A DNA stretch of 64,000 nt from Candidatus Baltobacteraceae bacterium (GCA_036488875.1 DASXGW010000001.1:372001-436000), one strand, 5' to 3'. Positions 7,453-16,573 are shown, counted from the first letter of the stretch. Notes: generated by a model not told the origin, from the letters alone. Numbers and translations are program-made.

Positions 7453-7617
7453 CTAGGGGAGGTCCTCCGGCTCGCCGTGATGCTCGTCGAACTGGTCGTC
7501 GCGATTGGGGCTTTGGCTGTCGTCGCCGTACTTGTCCCGCTCCCGGCGGACCACTTCGGCCGGGTCCAGGGGCGTTGGGTCGCCGTCGGCGACGTCGGGG
7601 GCGATGTCCTCATTCAT
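7453..7617 (-). CDS. Very acidic 54-residue protein
   Basis: ATG 7617 opens a frame that begins MNEDIAPDVADGDPTPLDPA and ends EHHGEPEDLP, rich in Asp, Glu and Pro. It has no hydrophobic segment, so it is probably disordered and cytoplasmic. It ends 34 bases before the ATG of the L7/L12-like gene and could be the first gene of that operon. The ribosome site is weak. The support is its regular composition and position rather than homology. Confidence 0.45.
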   Translation of the reverse strand: MNEDIAPDVADGDPTPLDPAEVVRRERDKYGDDSQSPNRDDQFDEHHGEPEDLP

Positions 7618-7657
7618 GGGCCGCTTGTACCCGCCCGGGGCGGCGAGGGGGCGGTGG

Positions 7658-7687
7658 TTGACAGGCTTAGAGGGTGCTTGGTATACT
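7658..7687 (+). promoter_or_regulatory. Consensus sigma-70-type promoter of the phasin-like gene
   Basis: TTGACA (7658-7663), an 18-bp spacer and TATACT (7682-7687) form a near-perfect housekeeping promoter. It lies 37 bp before the start codon at 7725, with AAAGGA in the leader. It is the strongest-looking promoter in the window and implies high expression. Confidence 0.8.
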
Positions 7688-7724
7688 TAGCACACGCCAA
7701 AGCACCGAAAGGAACCGCCACAAC

Positions 7725-8054
7725 ATGTCCGTCAACGTCGTTGAGTACTTCAACAAGCTTCAGGAAGAGGGCCTCAAGACCCTCAAACAGAGCCAGGATG
7801 CGAGCCTCGCGGCTTTCAACGAGTTCCGTTCGTTCTCGAAGGAACTCTCGGAGAAGCCCGGCACCGTCCCGACCATTGAGAACCTGCCGACGCCGACGCA
7901 GCTCGTCGAGCTGTCGTTCAACTTCGCGACCCAAGTTCTCGAGCTCCGCAAGGCCTACACGCTGAGGATCGCCGAGATGCTCGTCGAGACCCAGAAGCAG
8001 GCCGAGGCGACCGTTAAGGCCGCCGCGCAGCCGGTCGTCAAGCCCGTTAAGTAA
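7725..8054 (+). CDS. Phasin-like protein
   Basis: The 109-residue protein is helical and lacks a signal peptide. It starts MSVNVVEYFNKLQEEGLKTL and includes FNFATQVLELRKAYTLRIAEML, ending in an Ala/Lys/Pro-Val tail (AAAQPVVKPVK) of the kind seen in phasins and phasin-like granule proteins. Phasins coat polyhydroxyalkanoate granules, but no PHA synthase is visible in this window, so a general helical structural role is also possible. It is monocistronic, with its own strong promoter upstream and a hairpin terminator downstream. Confidence 0.65.
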   Translation: MSVNVVEYFNKLQEEGLKTLKQSQDASLAAFNEFRSFSKELSEKPGTVPTIENLPTPTQLVELSFNFATQVLELRKAYTLRIAEMLVETQKQAEATVKAAAQPVVKPVK

Positions 8055-8081
8055 GACCAAACTTCATACACGAAGCGCATA

Positions 8082-8115
8082 ACCGCTCGGCTTAGGCCGG
8101 GCGGTTTTCGTTTTG
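8082..8115 (+). terminator. Intrinsic terminator after the phasin-like gene
   Basis: ACCGCTCGGC (8082-8091) pairs with GCCGGGCGGT (8096-8105) through a TTAG loop: a ten-pair stem with one G-U. It is followed by a T-rich run. It lies 28 bp after the stop codon. Confidence 0.85.
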
Positions 8116-8135
8116 GCGCGCAGAAAGATGGCACC

Positions 8136-9497
8136 ATGGATCGTCGCCGGTTCTTGGTCACCTCTTCCTCCGCGTTGACGCTCGCCGCGTGCTCGTCGCC
8201 GGAAAGTCCGCTCGGTCCGCACGTCGCCGCGCCGTTTGCCGCAACCGCGCCGGTCAAACGTTTGGAGATTGCGGAGTTCAGTCGTGACGCCGCAATGGTG
8301 CGCGCCTTCCGCACCGGTATCGCGGCGATGAAAAAACTCACGAACGCTCAGAACGTCGCCGCCTACAACTACTGGCACTACAGCCATTGGATGCCGCACG
8401 GCTCGCCGCCGCGGAACATGGAAACGGTGTGGAACCAGTGCCGGCACAAGGTGTCCTATTTCTTTGGATGGCATCGCGGCTTTCTCGTGTATTTCGAACG
8501 CGCGGTGCGCAAAGCGTCGGGCAATCCGGCGTTTGCGCTGCCGTACTGGGACTATTACAAGAATCCCAAGCTGCCGGCGATCTTTACCGCACCCAAGCTC
8601 GCCGACGGTTCGCCCAATCCGCTCTATTGGCGCGATCGCCGCGGGACGATCGTCGAAGGCTTGAGTTACGCCCCGTTTGCTGCTACGGTCGCGACGTTTC
8701 CGTTTGGTCCGGGCGAATCGTACGAGGATCTGGTGGAACGCAATCCGCACGGCCGCGTTCACGATCAAGTCGGCGGTTCGATGGGGCGCGTTCCGACCGC
8801 ACCCGCCGATCCGATTTTTTGGATCCATCACTGCAACATCGACCGGCTGTGGTCGGCGTGGCTTGCCGCGGGCGGCAAACGCGCGATGCCCGATCCGGCG
8901 CAGCTCTGGTGGGATCAAACGTTCTTCTATAACCTGAATCGGACGTGGCGCGCCGGGATGCGCGAGATGAACGATACCAAGCACCTCGGCTACGCGTACG
9001 AGGATCTGTCGCTGCCGGCAGCGCCGGCCGGCGCGACGCTGCCGGTGCGTCCGGCGGTCGTCGCGACCGGCGCGTCGGGCGGGTCCGGACCGATCGCATT
9101 GCGCCTCGAGCCGGTGACCGTCGAGATTCCGCTCGATCCGAATCTGTTGCGGTCGCCGTCACTTTCGCTGACGATCGGCAACGCCAAGCTAACCGACGCG
9201 GGGAATGCGGGCGGCTATTCGTTCGGCGTGTACGTCAATCTGCCGCAAACGCGCGAGGCGCTCTCGCACGAGTCGGCGTTTGAAGTCGGCGAACTGGGAC
9301 CGTTCGAGCTGTCGATGCCCGGTATGGAAGGCATGGCGCGCTTTGACGTCGCGCAATCGCTTCGGCGGCAACACGCGTTGCATTATGCGGCTTCCCCGTC
9401 GTCGGTGTTCGTCTCCTTCGTGCCGTTCGGGACGCCTAACGGCGTTGCGCGTAACGCCGACCTCATTCGTATTTCGCACCTGTCCGTAACGGCTTAG
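8136..9497 (+). CDS. Tyrosinase-family type-3 copper oxidase, exported
   Basis: This 453-residue protein belongs to the tyrosinase/polyphenol oxidase family, which hydroxylates phenols and oxidises catechols at a dinuclear copper centre. CuA histidines are seen in NYWHYSHW and in FFGWHRGFLVYFERAV; CuB histidines are in NPHGRVHDQVGG and DPIFWIHHCNIDRLW. An N-terminal RRRFL with a hydrophobic run and an LAAC box indicates Tat export followed by lipidation, sensible for an enzyme that would be folded with copper before export. The last third is a separate beta domain, as in plant polyphenol oxidases. It follows the phasin terminator directly. Confidence 0.9.
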   Translation: MDRRRFLVTSSSALTLAACSSPESPLGPHVAAPFAATAPVKRLEIAEFSRDAAMVRAFRTGIAAMKKLTNAQNVAAYNYWHYSHWMPHGSPPRNMETVWNQCRHKVSYFFGWHRGFLVYFERAVRKASGNPAFALPYWDYYKNPKLPAIFTAPKLADGSPNPLYWRDRRGTIVEGLSYAPFAATVATFPFGPGESYEDLVERNPHGRVHDQVGGSMGRVPTAPADPIFWIHHCNIDRLWSAWLAAGGKRAMPDPAQLWWDQTFFYNLNRTWRAGMREMNDTKHLGYAYEDLSLPAAPAGATLPVRPAVVATGASGGSGPIALRLEPVTVEIPLDPNLLRSPSLSLTIGNAKLTDAGNAGGYSFGVYVNLPQTREALSHESAFEVGELGPFELSMPGMEGMARFDVAQSLRRQHALHYAASPSSVFVSFVPFGTPNGVARNADLIRISHLSVTA

Positions 9498-9510
9498 ACG
9501 CTCGTCACTC

Positions 9511-10725
9511 GTGGTTTTTGCGATTGCGGGCGTCGCGATGGCGCTCGTTGCCGTGCGGCCGTGGCGTCTGCCGGCGTGGACTTGGCCGGCGTTAGGCGCG
9601 GCGATTGTGATCGCGCTCGGCCACGAGCGCCTTGCCGAAGCCGTCGTCGCGGTCGCGCAGCAGTGGAACGTGCTGCTGTTTATCCTCGGCTTGATGGGGC
9701 TCGCGGCGGCCGCCGAAGAGAGTGGCGCGTTCGCGTGGATTACGGCGGTGCTGCTGGAACGTGCCGGCGGTTCGCGACGGCGGCTCTTCGTGTTGCTGTT
9801 CGTCACCGGTGCCGCGCTCACGCTGGTGCTCTCGAACGACGCAACGGCGATCGGGCTCACGCCGATCGTGTATCGCGCGCTGGTGTCCGCGAGCGCCGAC
9901 GACGCGATGCCGTTTCTTTTCGGCTGCACGTTCGTGGCCGATACGGCGTCGTTTGGGTTGCCGTTTGCCAATCCGGCCAACGTGCTGATTCTGCCACACG
10001 CGCGATTGTGGCCGTACATCGCGCACTTAGGGCCGCCGCAGGTTTTGGCGATTGCATTGAATCTCGTGATTTTCCTGGCGATTTTCCGCTCGCGACTGCG
10101 CGGACGGTATGAGGTGCAGCCGGCAATGCCGCCCAGTGCGCCGGCAGTGCGAACGATCGTCGTTGCGGCGGTGGTCGCAGTTGCCTACATCGTCGCGATG
10201 GAGTTGCGGTTTCCGCTCGGCCCCGTAGCGGCGCTCGGCGCGCTCGCCGCGATTGTGGTTGGGCGCGTGGCGCCCAAGCCGGCGTTACGGCACGTGAGCT
10301 GGAGCACGTTTGCGCTCCTGGCCGGCGTGTTCGTGCTGCTCGATGCGATCGCGCGAGCAGGGTTCGTCGATTGGGCGTTACGCGAGCTCGAAGGCGCGGC
10401 GCGGCACGGCGCCCTCGCTGCCGACGCGTGGGCGGCGTTCGGTTCGGCGATTGTGTCGAACGCGCTTAATAATTTACCCGTTGCGGTCGCGTCGTCGTAC
10501 GTCGTCGCGCACGCGCCCAGCGAACACCTGGCTTACGCGCTCATTGCCGGCGTCGATTTGGGGCCGAATCTGACGACGGCGGGGTCGTTGGCGACGATTT
10601 TGTGGATGGGGTCGCTACGCAAGCGCGGAGTGCACGTCGACGCGCTCGAATACATACGCTTGGGCGCGATCGTGGTTCCGGCGACGATCCTCGTCACGGT
10701 TTTATGGCTATGGCTGGTGAGGTAG
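9511..10725 (+). CDS. arsB: ArsB/NhaD-type anion permease
   Basis: This 404-residue membrane protein has about 10-12 hydrophobic segments. The ion-transporter superfamily hallmarks are present: LVLSNDATAIGLTPIV in the first half and NALNNLPVAVASS with DLGPNLTTAGSLATILW in the second, the pattern of ArsB arsenite/antimonite exporters. GTG 9511 is the start. There is no ArsR or ArsC nearby, so the substrate could be another oxyanion. It is spaced 13 bp from the tyrosinase and 7 bp from the next lipoprotein, suggesting one transcript. Confidence 0.8.
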   Translation: MVFAIAGVAMALVAVRPWRLPAWTWPALGAAIVIALGHERLAEAVVAVAQQWNVLLFILGLMGLAAAAEESGAFAWITAVLLERAGGSRRRLFVLLFVTGAALTLVLSNDATAIGLTPIVYRALVSASADDAMPFLFGCTFVADTASFGLPFANPANVLILPHARLWPYIAHLGPPQVLAIALNLVIFLAIFRSRLRGRYEVQPAMPPSAPAVRTIVVAAVVAVAYIVAMELRFPLGPVAALGALAAIVVGRVAPKPALRHVSWSTFALLAGVFVLLDAIARAGFVDWALRELEGAARHGALAADAWAAFGSAIVSNALNNLPVAVASSYVVAHAPSEHLAYALIAGVDLGPNLTTAGSLATILWMGSLRKRGVHVDALEYIRLGAIVVPATILVTVLWLWLVR

Positions 10726-10732
10726 GGAGACG

Positions 10733-11110
10733 ATGAAGAAGGGACTGTTGATAGGGGTAGCCTTGCTGGCGACGGGGTGCAATCGGTTCGGGTCGCCCAT
10801 GGCTGTCAGCAATTGCACGATCCACTCCGCTCATCCGGGACGCTCCGTTTTTACGGCCGACGTGCAGAACCAGAAAGATGCGCCGGCCGTTGCGTTCAGC
10901 ATTATGGCGGCGCGTTCCGGTCGTATCGTCATCGCCAACGGCGACAATATCGTCACGTACGATTTCACGCGCCGGCTCGCGTCGGGCGAGTCGGCACACG
11001 TAGAGTTAGAGAACGTTTACCGCCGGATGCGAACGGTGACCGACTGCACCGTCGCGCATATCGACTTCGCGGACGGAAGCCATTGGTCGATGCCCACGCC
11101 CGAGTTTTGA
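10733..11110 (+). CDS. Small predicted lipoprotein
   Basis: The 125-residue product has a signal ending LLATGC (lipobox). The mature domain carries a Cys in SNCTIHS, another in VTDCTVAHIDFADGSHW, and a short C-terminus. The order Cys ... Cys-xVxxIxFADGxxW also occurs in the gene at 49397-49774 (SARCVVTKVIYADGTAW), so both belong to one small immunoglobulin-like secreted family with a likely disulfide. The function is unknown. It follows the permease by seven bases. Confidence 0.6.
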   Translation: MKKGLLIGVALLATGCNRFGSPMAVSNCTIHSAHPGRSVFTADVQNQKDAPAVAFSIMAARSGRIVIANGDNIVTYDFTRRLASGESAHVELENVYRRMRTVTDCTVAHIDFADGSHWSMPTPEF

Positions 11111-11112
11111 TG

Positions 11113-11185
11113 CGCCTGCCCTTCGACTTCGCGCCCTTCGGGCGCTACGCTCAGGATGACAGAGGCGGCGACGCTCAGGATGACA
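11113..11185 (+). repeat. Dispersed palindromic repeat, copy 1, with duplicated tail
   Basis: The core runs from CGCCTGCCCTTCGACTTCGC to CGCTACGCTCAGGATGACA. Its centre is a perfect hairpin, GCGCCC-TTC-GGGCGC (11131-11145). A second partial tail (GACGCTCAGGATGACA) follows at 11170-11185. It is intergenic, between the lipoprotein and sixA. Confidence 0.85.
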
Positions 11186-11214
11186 AGGGGCGTAAGGTAG
11201 CGTAGAGCAGGTGG

Positions 11215-11694
11215 ATGATCGTCTATTTCGTGCGGCATGGCATTGCTGAAGAGGCCGATGCGTGGCAGGGCTCCGATGCCGAGCGGCCGCTCACCGCGAA
11301 AGGCCGTACCAAAATGGCCGACGCCGGAAAGCGTCTGGCCGAGCTGGAGATCGAGCCGGACGCGATTGTGACCAGCCCGCTGGTGCGCGCCCGGCAGACA
11401 GCCGAGATCGTCGCAAAGGCGCTGCACGCGAACGGCACTCTTAGCGAAGACGAACGGTTGGCCGGGGGCTTCAACCGGCATGGACTGGCCGGGATCCTTA
11501 AAGACCATGCGAGCGCCAAGAGCGTGATGCTGGTTGGGCATGAGCCCGCCATGAGCGCCGTCATCGGTCACGCGATCGGCGACGGCCGCGTTGAGATGAA
11601 GAAGGGCGCGGTTGCGTGCGTCGAGTTTCCCGACCCCGCGTCGCCGCGAGGCGAACTGCTATGGCTGGCGCCGCCAAAGATCCTTATTGGCTGA
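11215..11694 (+). CDS. sixA: SixA-like phosphohistidine phosphatase
   Basis: This 159-residue histidine-phosphatase-superfamily protein has the catalytic RHG at the N-terminus (VYFVRHGIAEEA), ERPLTAKGR, TSPLVRARQTAEI and the second His in LVGHEPAMSAVIG. Short, single-domain members of this shape dephosphorylate phosphohistidine on proteins such as HPt domains; the hybrid kinase at 19460 has such a domain, although there is no direct link. The 3' end overlaps the start of the acylase gene at 11661 by 34 bp. Confidence 0.85.
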   Translation: MIVYFVRHGIAEEADAWQGSDAERPLTAKGRTKMADAGKRLAELEIEPDAIVTSPLVRARQTAEIVAKALHANGTLSEDERLAGGFNRHGLAGILKDHASAKSVMLVGHEPAMSAVIGHAIGDGRVEMKKGAVACVEFPDPASPRGELLWLAPPKILIG

Positions 11695-13947
11695 ATCGCG
11701 ATCGCGAGCGCAGCGCGGTCGACCTTTTTCGTCACGTCTCGACGTTTGACGCGGTTCTGATTCGTCTGTTGCGGCAGACGGCGGCGCTTTCGGGTGTCGT
11801 CGTCGCGCTGGGGTTTGCGTACGGCACGTACGTCGCGGCGGGATTCTGGGGCGCGACGCACGATGCCGGAACGATCGCCGTTCCGTCGCTCGATGCGCCG
11901 GTAACGATTGCGCGCGACGCGCGCGACGTTCCGCACATCACCGCATCGTCGGAACGCGACCTGTTTTTCGCGCAGGGCTTTGCCGAAGCCACCGACCGGC
12001 TGTTTCAGATGGAGCTGACGCGGCGCTACGCGCTCGGGACGCTGACCGAGGTGCTCGGTGCGAAAGCTCTGGCGATCGACGAGGAGCAGCGCGCTTACGG
12101 CGTGCGCGAGATCGCGGCGGCGCAGTGGCGTCGCATGGATGCACGCGATCGCGCCGATCTGCAGGCATTTGCGAACGGCGTCAATGCGGCCATGGAACGG
12201 CAGCCGCTTCCCGTCGAGTTCCGCCTGCTGCTTTATCGGCCGCGCCCTTGGACCGTTACGGATTCGCTCTCGGTCGCGCTCGCCGTATCGATCGCGCTGG
12301 GCGATTCCTATCACGACGTGCTCGAACGCAACGACGCGTGGCGTCACTACGGCCCCGCGGTGTTCGCACAGCGGTATCCGTTGAGCGATCCACGATACGA
12401 TGTGTCGCTCGCGGGAACGCTGGATGCGCCTGCCCTTCGCCCTTCGACTTCGCTCGCTGACGCTCGCTACGCTCAGGATGACAAAATTGGAAGCTCCGCA
12501 TTTCGTCAAAGACCGCGGATCGGGAGTAATGCGTGGGCGGTGGGGGCGGCGCGTGCTGCCGGCGGTCGCGCGCTGCTGGCCAACGATCCATTTGGAGCTG
12601 ACGATTCCGGGGTTATGGTACGTCGTCGATTTGCGCGCGCCGGGGATTCACGTTGCCGGTGCGGCGATTCCCGGCGCGCCCGGCGTCGCGCTGGGCCATA
12701 ACGAGCGCCTGGCGTGGGGCGCGACCAACGCCGACGTGGCAAGCACCAGCGTTTACGCGGCGGGCAAACTGCCGCGAAACGGATGGCATACCGAGCGATT
12801 TGCCGTGCGATTCGGTTCGCCCCTGACGCGGGCGTTTTATCGCAACGGCGAGTTTTTCGGTTCAGCAGATTCGTACGACGGTAACCGGCTCGTGCTTGTG
12901 CGTTGCGCGCACCTCTATGGAACCAATCCGATCGCGACGTTTTTAGCCCTCGACCGGGCGCGCGGCGCCGTCAATGCCGAACGGGTGTTGGCGCGCTACA
13001 CCGGACCGGCGGAGAACTTCGTGCTCGCCGATACGAGCGGCGCGGTCGCGTACCACCTCGCCGGTACGGTCGTCGACGATCCCGCCTGGGGGCGCTACGT
13101 CCACGCGGCGCGCGATCGCGCCACACCGCTCGCACCGATCGCATTCGCCCGATTGCCGTCGCTCGTGCCGCGCCGCGACGCGGCGATCGTCACGGCCAAC
13201 AATAAAATGTACGGGACCGGCTATCCGTACCGGCTCGCACCGTTCTTCGATCCGCCGTATCGAGCGTATCGCATCGCCGCGCTGCTGCACGCGCGCAGCA
13301 TCTATGACGTCGCGTATTTTGAGAGGATGCAGCTCGACGAGGTTTCGCCGATCGACCGCGAGTTCGCGCGGCGCCTTAGTGAGTTCGCCGCCGCGACCGG
13401 TAACCGCGAGTTAGTAAACGCGTTGCGCGCGTGGAACGGATCGTTTTCGTCGGGCTCGCGTTTGGCGACGGTCGTGCACTCGGTGCGAATCGGAGCGCAG
13501 GAGACCGCGCCGTCGTTGTACGCCGCGCTGGAGACCTTGCGCAGCGGCGACGCGAACTCGAATCTCGGTGCCGATCTTGCCGGCGAGCTCTTTGACGCGG
13601 GCAGCGTCAAGGAGTCGTGGGGACGCGCGGGCGCGGTCAACGTCGAGCATCCGCTGGCACCCTTGCATTTCGGATTTCTCAACGGATCGACGTTTCCGGG
13701 CGCAGGCGACGAGTACACGATCCGCTTGCAGGAGCCCGGTTTCGCGCAGAGTTTCCGTGCCGTGTGGGATGTGGGTGACTGGGATGCGGGGGGCATCGCG
13801 ATTCCCAGCGGTGAGTCGGGCAGACCGGGCTCGGCGCACTATCTGGACGAGTCGGGCGCCTGGGTCGCGGGCGCAATGGAGCCGCTTCCGTTTAGCGCTC
13901 CTGCCGTTGCGGCGACAACGCGCTCGACATTGACGTTACGACCGTAG
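11661..13947 (+). pseudogene. Penicillin acylase family (S45) gene broken by one frameshift
   Basis: The frame from ATG 11661 encodes a membrane anchor, the alpha chain (VTIARDARDVPHITASSERD, FAQGFAEATDRLFQMEL) and the autocleavage site Gly-Ser in RIGSNAWAVGAARAAGG; the nucleophile Ser codon is 12525-12527. At 12588-12590 the expected NDP-HLEL loses two bases and the frame shifts. The second frame then continues HLELTIPGLWYVVDL, GHNERLAWGATN and on to 13947 with good family character. Everything else is intact, so this is a recent mutation or an assembly error. Intact relatives self-cleave into two chains and hydrolyse amide side chains, including acyl-homoserine lactones. A repeat is inserted in frame just before the cleavage site. 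Confidence 0.8.
12425..12483 (+). repeat. Dispersed repeat, copy 2, inside the acylase gene
   Basis: The ends match copy 1 and the centre is variant (CGCTCGCTGACGCTCGCTACG). It is read in frame as about 20 residues (PALRPSTSLADARYAQDDK) placed 15 codons before the Gly-Ser autocleavage site, that is, in the linker peptide that this family removes during maturation. Confidence 0.85.
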
Positions 13948-13957
13948 CGCGATCGTA

Positions 13958-13993
13958 CGACTTCGCGCCTTCGGCGCTACGCTCGGGATGACA
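13958..13993 (+). repeat. Dispersed repeat, copy 3 (short)
   Basis: It lies between convergent genes. The core CGACTTCGCGCCTTCGGCGC ends GCTACGCTCGGGATGACA. The central hairpin GCGCC-TTC-GGCGC is one pair shorter than in copy 1 on both arms, so pairing is kept. Confidence 0.8.
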
Positions 13994-13998
13994 CAAGC

Positions 13999-16524
13999 TT
14001 ACGATGACGGCGATGGGTTTATGCCGGCTATGGCGCTCGCCACGTGCGAGGCAGCTTGTTTGCGGCCGTGGGCGAGCTCGTGATCGATGAGGCGCGCGCC
14101 GATGGCGTGCATTGCCTCGACCAGCCGGTTGCGGTATGGCACGAACCACTCCCACGGCGCCCATTGCGACGTTAAGCCGGCCACGAGCGCTGCTAAGGTG
14201 TCGGCGAGGTGCGAGCTCAGCGCGTCATTGAGCGGGTCGCTCGTGGCGGCCAACTCGAGGATCTCCGCGTAGTTCGACGTTATGCCTTGGCCAAGGGCGA
14301 TGACGCTTTGCGAGACGACGATGGCACCGGCATCGTGAAGCTGCATGCGCGCGCGGTGCACGCACACCTTCAATGCGTTGATCGCGCGATCGCCGTCTAA
14401 ATCGGGCCACAACCGGTCGATGACCGCATCGCGACGAACCGGGCCGATGAGCGCGAGCAGTACGAGGAGCTGGCGCGTGCCTTCGGAGACCCGCACGAAA
14501 TTGCCGTTTCGGCGCACGTCGCCGCGAGCCACGTCGATCGTGAGTTTGGCTCCCTTCGACCAGAGAATGCGTTCCTCGTTGGTAACGACGGGCGTACGCT
14601 CGACGAACGGCCGCAGCATGCCCACTTCGCGCCCGCCGGCGAGATAGGCCAACATCGCGGTACGAATCGCGGGCGAATCCGACGCCGCCGACATTTCCGC
14701 AGCCTCTTTGAGGATTGCCGATCCATTCGGTACGCCGCGCTCGTAAGCAAAGACGCGTGAGAGAATGCGCAGCGCGTAATCGCCGCTTCCGTCGGCGGCG
14801 ACGATCGCGCGCCGGGCGTAATCGAGGACGTGCTGCGGGTCCTGCGTTTCGGCCGCGAGCACGATAGCGGAACGGGAATCGAGCACGAGTGACGGCTTGC
14901 CATTGGAGAAGTCGCGACCCCACATTGCGCCGAGCAACGGCCAGAGCGCAGGCACCGCATAGAGATGCGCCAGATGCGCAAACTCGCGGCGATGGCGAGT
15001 GAACGCCTCGCGATCCTTGGCGAGCCACGCAACGAAGGTCGCCATCATCGCGCCGTACGCGGCGTACCCTTGGTAGGCACCCAAGTGCGCTAAGGTGTTG
15101 AACATGTCGTGAATCTCTTGAACGCCGGGCATCGTTCCCAACCGGATTTGCGCGTTGAGCGCGGCGCGCAAATGCAGCGCGTACCACGACGGCACGGCAT
15201 TGAGAAAGCGCGAGGCCGACAGCCAGCGGTTCTGCACTTCCCGATAGCGGCCGTAGGCCGAGGCCAGGTACATATGCGCGAGATCGCGCAGCGCGGCATC
15301 TTCAGCCGGTGACGCGTCGATTTCGTTGAGCGGCGGGGCGTACATCTCCGCCGCCGGCACGTCGCCGGCTTCGACAAAAAGCATCGCCGTGACCGAAGCG
15401 ATCCATCGCCAGGTTCGTTCGGGCAGATGATCGTGACGCTCCAGGATACGCGCGCCTTCACGTGCCAGGCGCAGCGACGGAACGACGAAAAAGCGGGCCG
15501 GGATGAGCTGCAGCCACAGTAACGGGTATCGCTCGTATTCCGGGACGGAGCCCGAGAAGTGTTCGAGCTCCATGCCGGGGTACGCAAAGCCACTGAGATT
15601 CTGGGTTTCGTCAAAGGGCATCTCGTCGAGAACGCGCGCCGCCGCGGCTAAATCGCCGGCAACGATCAGCGCGCGCGCCGCGCGCAAGGGTTCGCCCTGG
15701 CCCATGAACCGCTCTACAGCCTCGCGTGTATAATGCTCGAGCTCAGGGCGATAGCGCGTCGTGACGAGTAACGCGAGCAGCCGTCGCACGCGGATCTCAC
15801 CGGCGATACCGAGGACGGACTGCTGAGCGATACGACGATCGAAATCTTTCGGCGTCATATCGCGCGCGGCGACAGCGCGAAAGACGGCGTCGCGGATCTC
15901 CGGCGACAGCGTTTCGATGACGTGCGACTCGAGCCAGTTGAAGAGATCGGTAAGGGCGGGATCCTTGACCGAGAACGACTCGCTGAAGAGTCCGCGTTCG
16001 ATGAGCTTCAACATCGCCAGCGAGGGAACGGGCCAGCCGCGGGTGAGGTAGTAAATGGCGACGAGCGCGGCGTTGCCGCTTTGCGCGTTGGAAGGCGCCC
16101 ACGCGAGCAGCTCGTCGAAGGTGAGCTCGAGTTCGGAGGTTCGCAAGACGATGAGATTGTGCGGCGCAACGACGTCGATGAACGAAAATTGCAGCGGCTC
16201 GCGCCGGGTACAGATGACGATGGCGCCGCCTTCCTCGCGAGTCTCCAGCAGCAGCTCGATGACCTCTTTCCACACGTCGTCGTCGAGTTGTTCGGCCGAC
16301 TCGAGCACGACGCAATCGGCGGGCTCCGGAAGATCCGCCAGGAGTTCCGCGGCGCCGATGTCTTTGCGCCCGTGCAATACGACCGGTCGATCGAAGCGCC
16401 GCGCGAACGCGCGCGCGAGCTCCGACTTCCCGAAGCCCGCGGGAGCAACGAGCGCTATGACGGGCGTCTGGCTTTTGAGGAGATCTTCCAGAACGCGCGG
16501 CTTGAATCGCGGGGCATCGTACAT
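13999..16524 (-). CDS. STAND-type ATPase regulator with C-terminal OmpR/SARP-like winged helix
   Basis: This 841-residue protein opens with a P-loop (LVAPAGFGKSELA) and a Walker-B-like CVVLESAEQLDDD, as in MalT/LuxR-type signal ATPases. A long helical middle of TPR character follows. Residues about 655-735 hold a DNA-binding domain of the OmpR/SARP type: LTIDVARGDVRRNG, TRQLLVLLALIGPVRRDAVIDRLWPDLDGDRAINALKV. The usual bacterial transcriptional activator (BTAD) domain after it is only partly recognisable. In SARPs the DNA-binding domain is N-terminal; here the order is inverted, as in some AfsR/MalT hybrids. It should act as an ATP-dependent transcription activator; the inducer is unknown. 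Confidence 0.8.
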   Translation of the reverse strand: MYDAPRFKPRVLEDLLKSQTPVIALVAPAGFGKSELARAFARRFDRPVVLHGRKDIGAAELLADLPEPADCVVLESAEQLDDDVWKEVIELLLETREEGGAIVICTRREPLQFSFIDVVAPHNLIVLRTSELELTFDELLAWAPSNAQSGNAALVAIYYLTRGWPVPSLAMLKLIERGLFSESFSVKDPALTDLFNWLESHVIETLSPEIRDAVFRAVAARDMTPKDFDRRIAQQSVLGIAGEIRVRRLLALLVTTRYRPELEHYTREAVERFMGQGEPLRAARALIVAGDLAAAARVLDEMPFDETQNLSGFAYPGMELEHFSGSVPEYERYPLLWLQLIPARFFVVPSLRLAREGARILERHDHLPERTWRWIASVTAMLFVEAGDVPAAEMYAPPLNEIDASPAEDAALRDLAHMYLASAYGRYREVQNRWLSASRFLNAVPSWYALHLRAALNAQIRLGTMPGVQEIHDMFNTLAHLGAYQGYAAYGAMMATFVAWLAKDREAFTRHRREFAHLAHLYAVPALWPLLGAMWGRDFSNGKPSLVLDSRSAIVLAAETQDPQHVLDYARRAIVAADGSGDYALRILSRVFAYERGVPNGSAILKEAAEMSAASDSPAIRTAMLAYLAGGREVGMLRPFVERTPVVTNEERILWSKGAKLTIDVARGDVRRNGNFVRVSEGTRQLLVLLALIGPVRRDAVIDRLWPDLDGDRAINALKVCVHRARMQLHDAGAIVVSQSVIALGQGITSNYAEILELAATSDPLNDALSSHLADTLAALVAGLTSQWAPWEWFVPYRNRLVEAMHAIGARLIDHELAHGRKQAASHVASAIAGINPSPSS

Positions 16525-16573
16525 GAATCACAACGATGCCATAGGGTCCCAACCGCGTCTGTAAAGTAGCGAT

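Noticed and set aside
11101-11205. Repeat region as CRISPR
   Set aside because: Copies are dispersed over tens of kb, lack regular spacers, and no cas genes are present.
11661-11760. YWLNRDRE near the acylase start recalls the N-terminus of polyphosphate kinase
   Set aside because: Too short and followed at once by a membrane anchor and S45 alpha-chain motifs.
13958-13993. Repeat copy 3 as an intrinsic terminator between convergent genes
   Set aside because: It has a short hairpin but no T-run after it on either strand.
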